Origin: Planctomycetota bacterium
Lineage (GTDB): Bacteria; Planctomycetota; UBA1135; UBA2386
Length of the DNA stretch: 64,000 bases
Assembly (NCBI GenBank): GCA_016713175.1
Contig: JADJPQ010000007.1
Span: 310,001 to 374,000 of the forward strand
Direction of reading: 5' to 3'
In this document: piece after piece, positions 63,157-64,000 of the stretch
Position numbering within the stretch: the first letter of the stretch is position 1
How the letters are laid out: each line of letters starts with the position of its first letter
Notes under the pieces: generated by a model
Told to the model about the DNA's origin: nothing
The model's database searches: none
What the model saw: the letters and a program-made list of their open reading frames with translations, nothing else
Translations under genes and position numbers: made by a program

Positions 63157-64000
63157 ATGAAACCGCTCTCCGCCGCCGAAGTCCGCCGCCGCTACCTCGA
63201 GTTCTTTGCGCAGCGAGGCCATCAGGTGATGGCCTCCGACTCGCTGGTCCCGGCCAACGACCCGACGCTGCTGTTCACCGGCGCCGGCATGAACCAGTTC
63301 AAGGACATGTTCCTGGGCAAGGGGACCTTGCCGTGGAAGCGGATCACCACGTCGCAGAAGTGTCTGCGCGTGCCGGACCTCGAGAACGTCGGCTTCACCG
63401 CCCGCCATCACACGTTCTTCGAGATGCTCGGCAACTTCTCGTTCGGCGACTACTTCAAGAAGGAATGCATCCAGTGGGAGTGGGAGTTCTTCCGGGATGC
63501 CTGCGGCATCCCGGAGAACCAGATGGTCGTCACGATCTACGAGAGTGACGACGAGGCCTTCGAGATCTGGACCAGGCACGTCGGCCTGTCGCCCGACAAG
63601 GTGTTCCGCTTTGGCGAGAAGGAGAACTTCTGGCCCGCCGAGGCGCCGAGCAAGGGCCCCAACGGCCCATGCGGCCCGTGCTCCGAGATCTACTTCGACA
63701 GCAAGCCCGGCCAGCCCTACCCGGACAAGCGCGGCCTGAAAGAACTGCCGGACGATCGCTTCACCGAGATCGGCAACTGCGTGTTCACGCAGTTCGATCG
63801 CCAATCGGACGGCACGCTGAAGCCGCTGCCGCAGAAGAACATCGACGTCGGCCTCGGCCTCGAGCGCATCGCCGCCGTGCTGCAGGGCGCCAAGAACAAC
63901 TTCGAGACCGAACTGTTCCGCCCGTACCTCGAGCACCTGGGTCGCGTCACCGAGATCGTCTACGGCACCGACAAGCAGCGCGACATCCGGATGCGCCGCA
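63157..64000 (+). CDS. alaS: Alanine-tRNA ligase, N-terminal part (runs off the window)
   Basis: The frame from ATG 63157 is open to the last base; 281 residues are visible. The N-terminus (AAEVRRRYLEFFAQRGHQVM), the adenylate-site stretch with PANDPTLLFTGAGMNQFK, and motif 2 RHHTFFEMLGNFSFGDYFK are diagnostic of class II alanyl-tRNA synthetase. GPNGPCGPCSEI and GLGLERIAAVLQG also match. The tRNA-binding, editing and C-Ala domains lie beyond the window. It starts 82 bp after recA on the same strand, an arrangement also seen in other bacteria. Confidence 0.96.
   Translation, partial: MKPLSAAEVRRRYLEFFAQRGHQVMASDSLVPANDPTLLFTGAGMNQFKDMFLGKGTLPWKRITTSQKCLRVPDLENVGFTARHHTFFEMLGNFSFGDYFKKECIQWEWEFFRDACGIPENQMVVTIYESDDEAFEIWTRHVGLSPDKVFRFGEKENFWPAEAPSKGPNGPCGPCSEIYFDSKPGQPYPDKRGLKELPDDRFTEIGNCVFTQFDRQSDGTLKPLPQKNIDVGLGLERIAAVLQGAKNNFETELFRPYLEHLGRVTEIVYGTDKQRDIRMRR

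Noticed and set aside
63139..63936. A 265-codon minus-strand ORF near the right edge
   Set aside because: It is the antisense shadow of alaS, whose plus-strand frame runs open to the window end.

Overview
The window is GC-rich (high sixties percent by eye) and almost fully coding. It looks like a chromosomal segment of a planctomycete, probably near the Saltatorellus/Engelhardtia/Rohdeia lineage. This is inferred from three things: Ser/Thr kinases fused to TPR, WD40 or sulfatase-modifying-factor-like domains, ECF sigma factors of the kind found beside such kinases, and many secreted proteins that end in one shared C-terminal domain. No rRNA, tRNA, intact mobile element or CRISPR array was seen.

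Layout. 1-3562: secreted proteins, one cut by the window edge. 3597-12969: two large receptor-like Ser/Thr kinases, a secreted PPC-type protein and an ECF sigma factor. 13176-15684: a Ski2-like RNA helicase and a small protein. 15779-22876: a tightly packed operon of an FtsQ/POTRA-like membrane protein, a zinc-ribbon kinase with a C-terminal FGE-sulfatase-type domain, a lipoprotein and a PP2C phosphatase. 22957-27489: a GspF/PilC platform protein, a sensor histidine kinase with an apparent CTG start, a secretin-N-domain-like protein, a second sigma factor and its probable membrane partner. 27492-30863: galactokinase, a decayed stretch holding two orphan copies of the secreted C-terminal domain, a lipoprotein and a PLP lyase.

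30891-40521 is the most coherent system: two divergent, translationally coupled operons with nine genes. The left arm encodes an RND/MMPL exporter, a geranylgeranyl-reductase-type flavoprotein, a YceI protein and a histidine kinase. The right arm encodes a membrane-anchored YceI protein, a lipoprotein, a UbiG-like methyltransferase, an isoprenylcysteine-methyltransferase-like membrane enzyme and a type III polyketide synthase with an intact Cys-His-Asn triad. Together they suggest synthesis, methylation, oxidation, periplasmic carriage and export of a phenolic or pyrone lipid.

40560-47456: a secreted unknown, then an operon with a sigma54 response regulator translationally coupled between a ThuA-DUF1080 protein and a sialidase-SGNH hydrolase fusion, then a macro-domain protein. 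47466-57400: more secreted proteins (Kelch-like, beta-helix, jelly-roll-like), a frameshifted relic, an RHH antitoxin whose partner ORF looks like a PIN toxin start joined to an FG-GAP tail, a PBP4-type peptidase and an inositol-phosphatase-family enzyme. 57400-64000: a giant matrixin-type protease with its small partner, recA with a KPEVV-repeat N-terminus and a palindrome at its promoter, and the start of alaS.

Most neighbours in an operon overlap by 4 bp (ATGA or GTGA), and this was used to choose starts. The shared C-terminal domain, with two conserved Cys in its full form, occurs in about ten copies and links the scattered secreted proteins.
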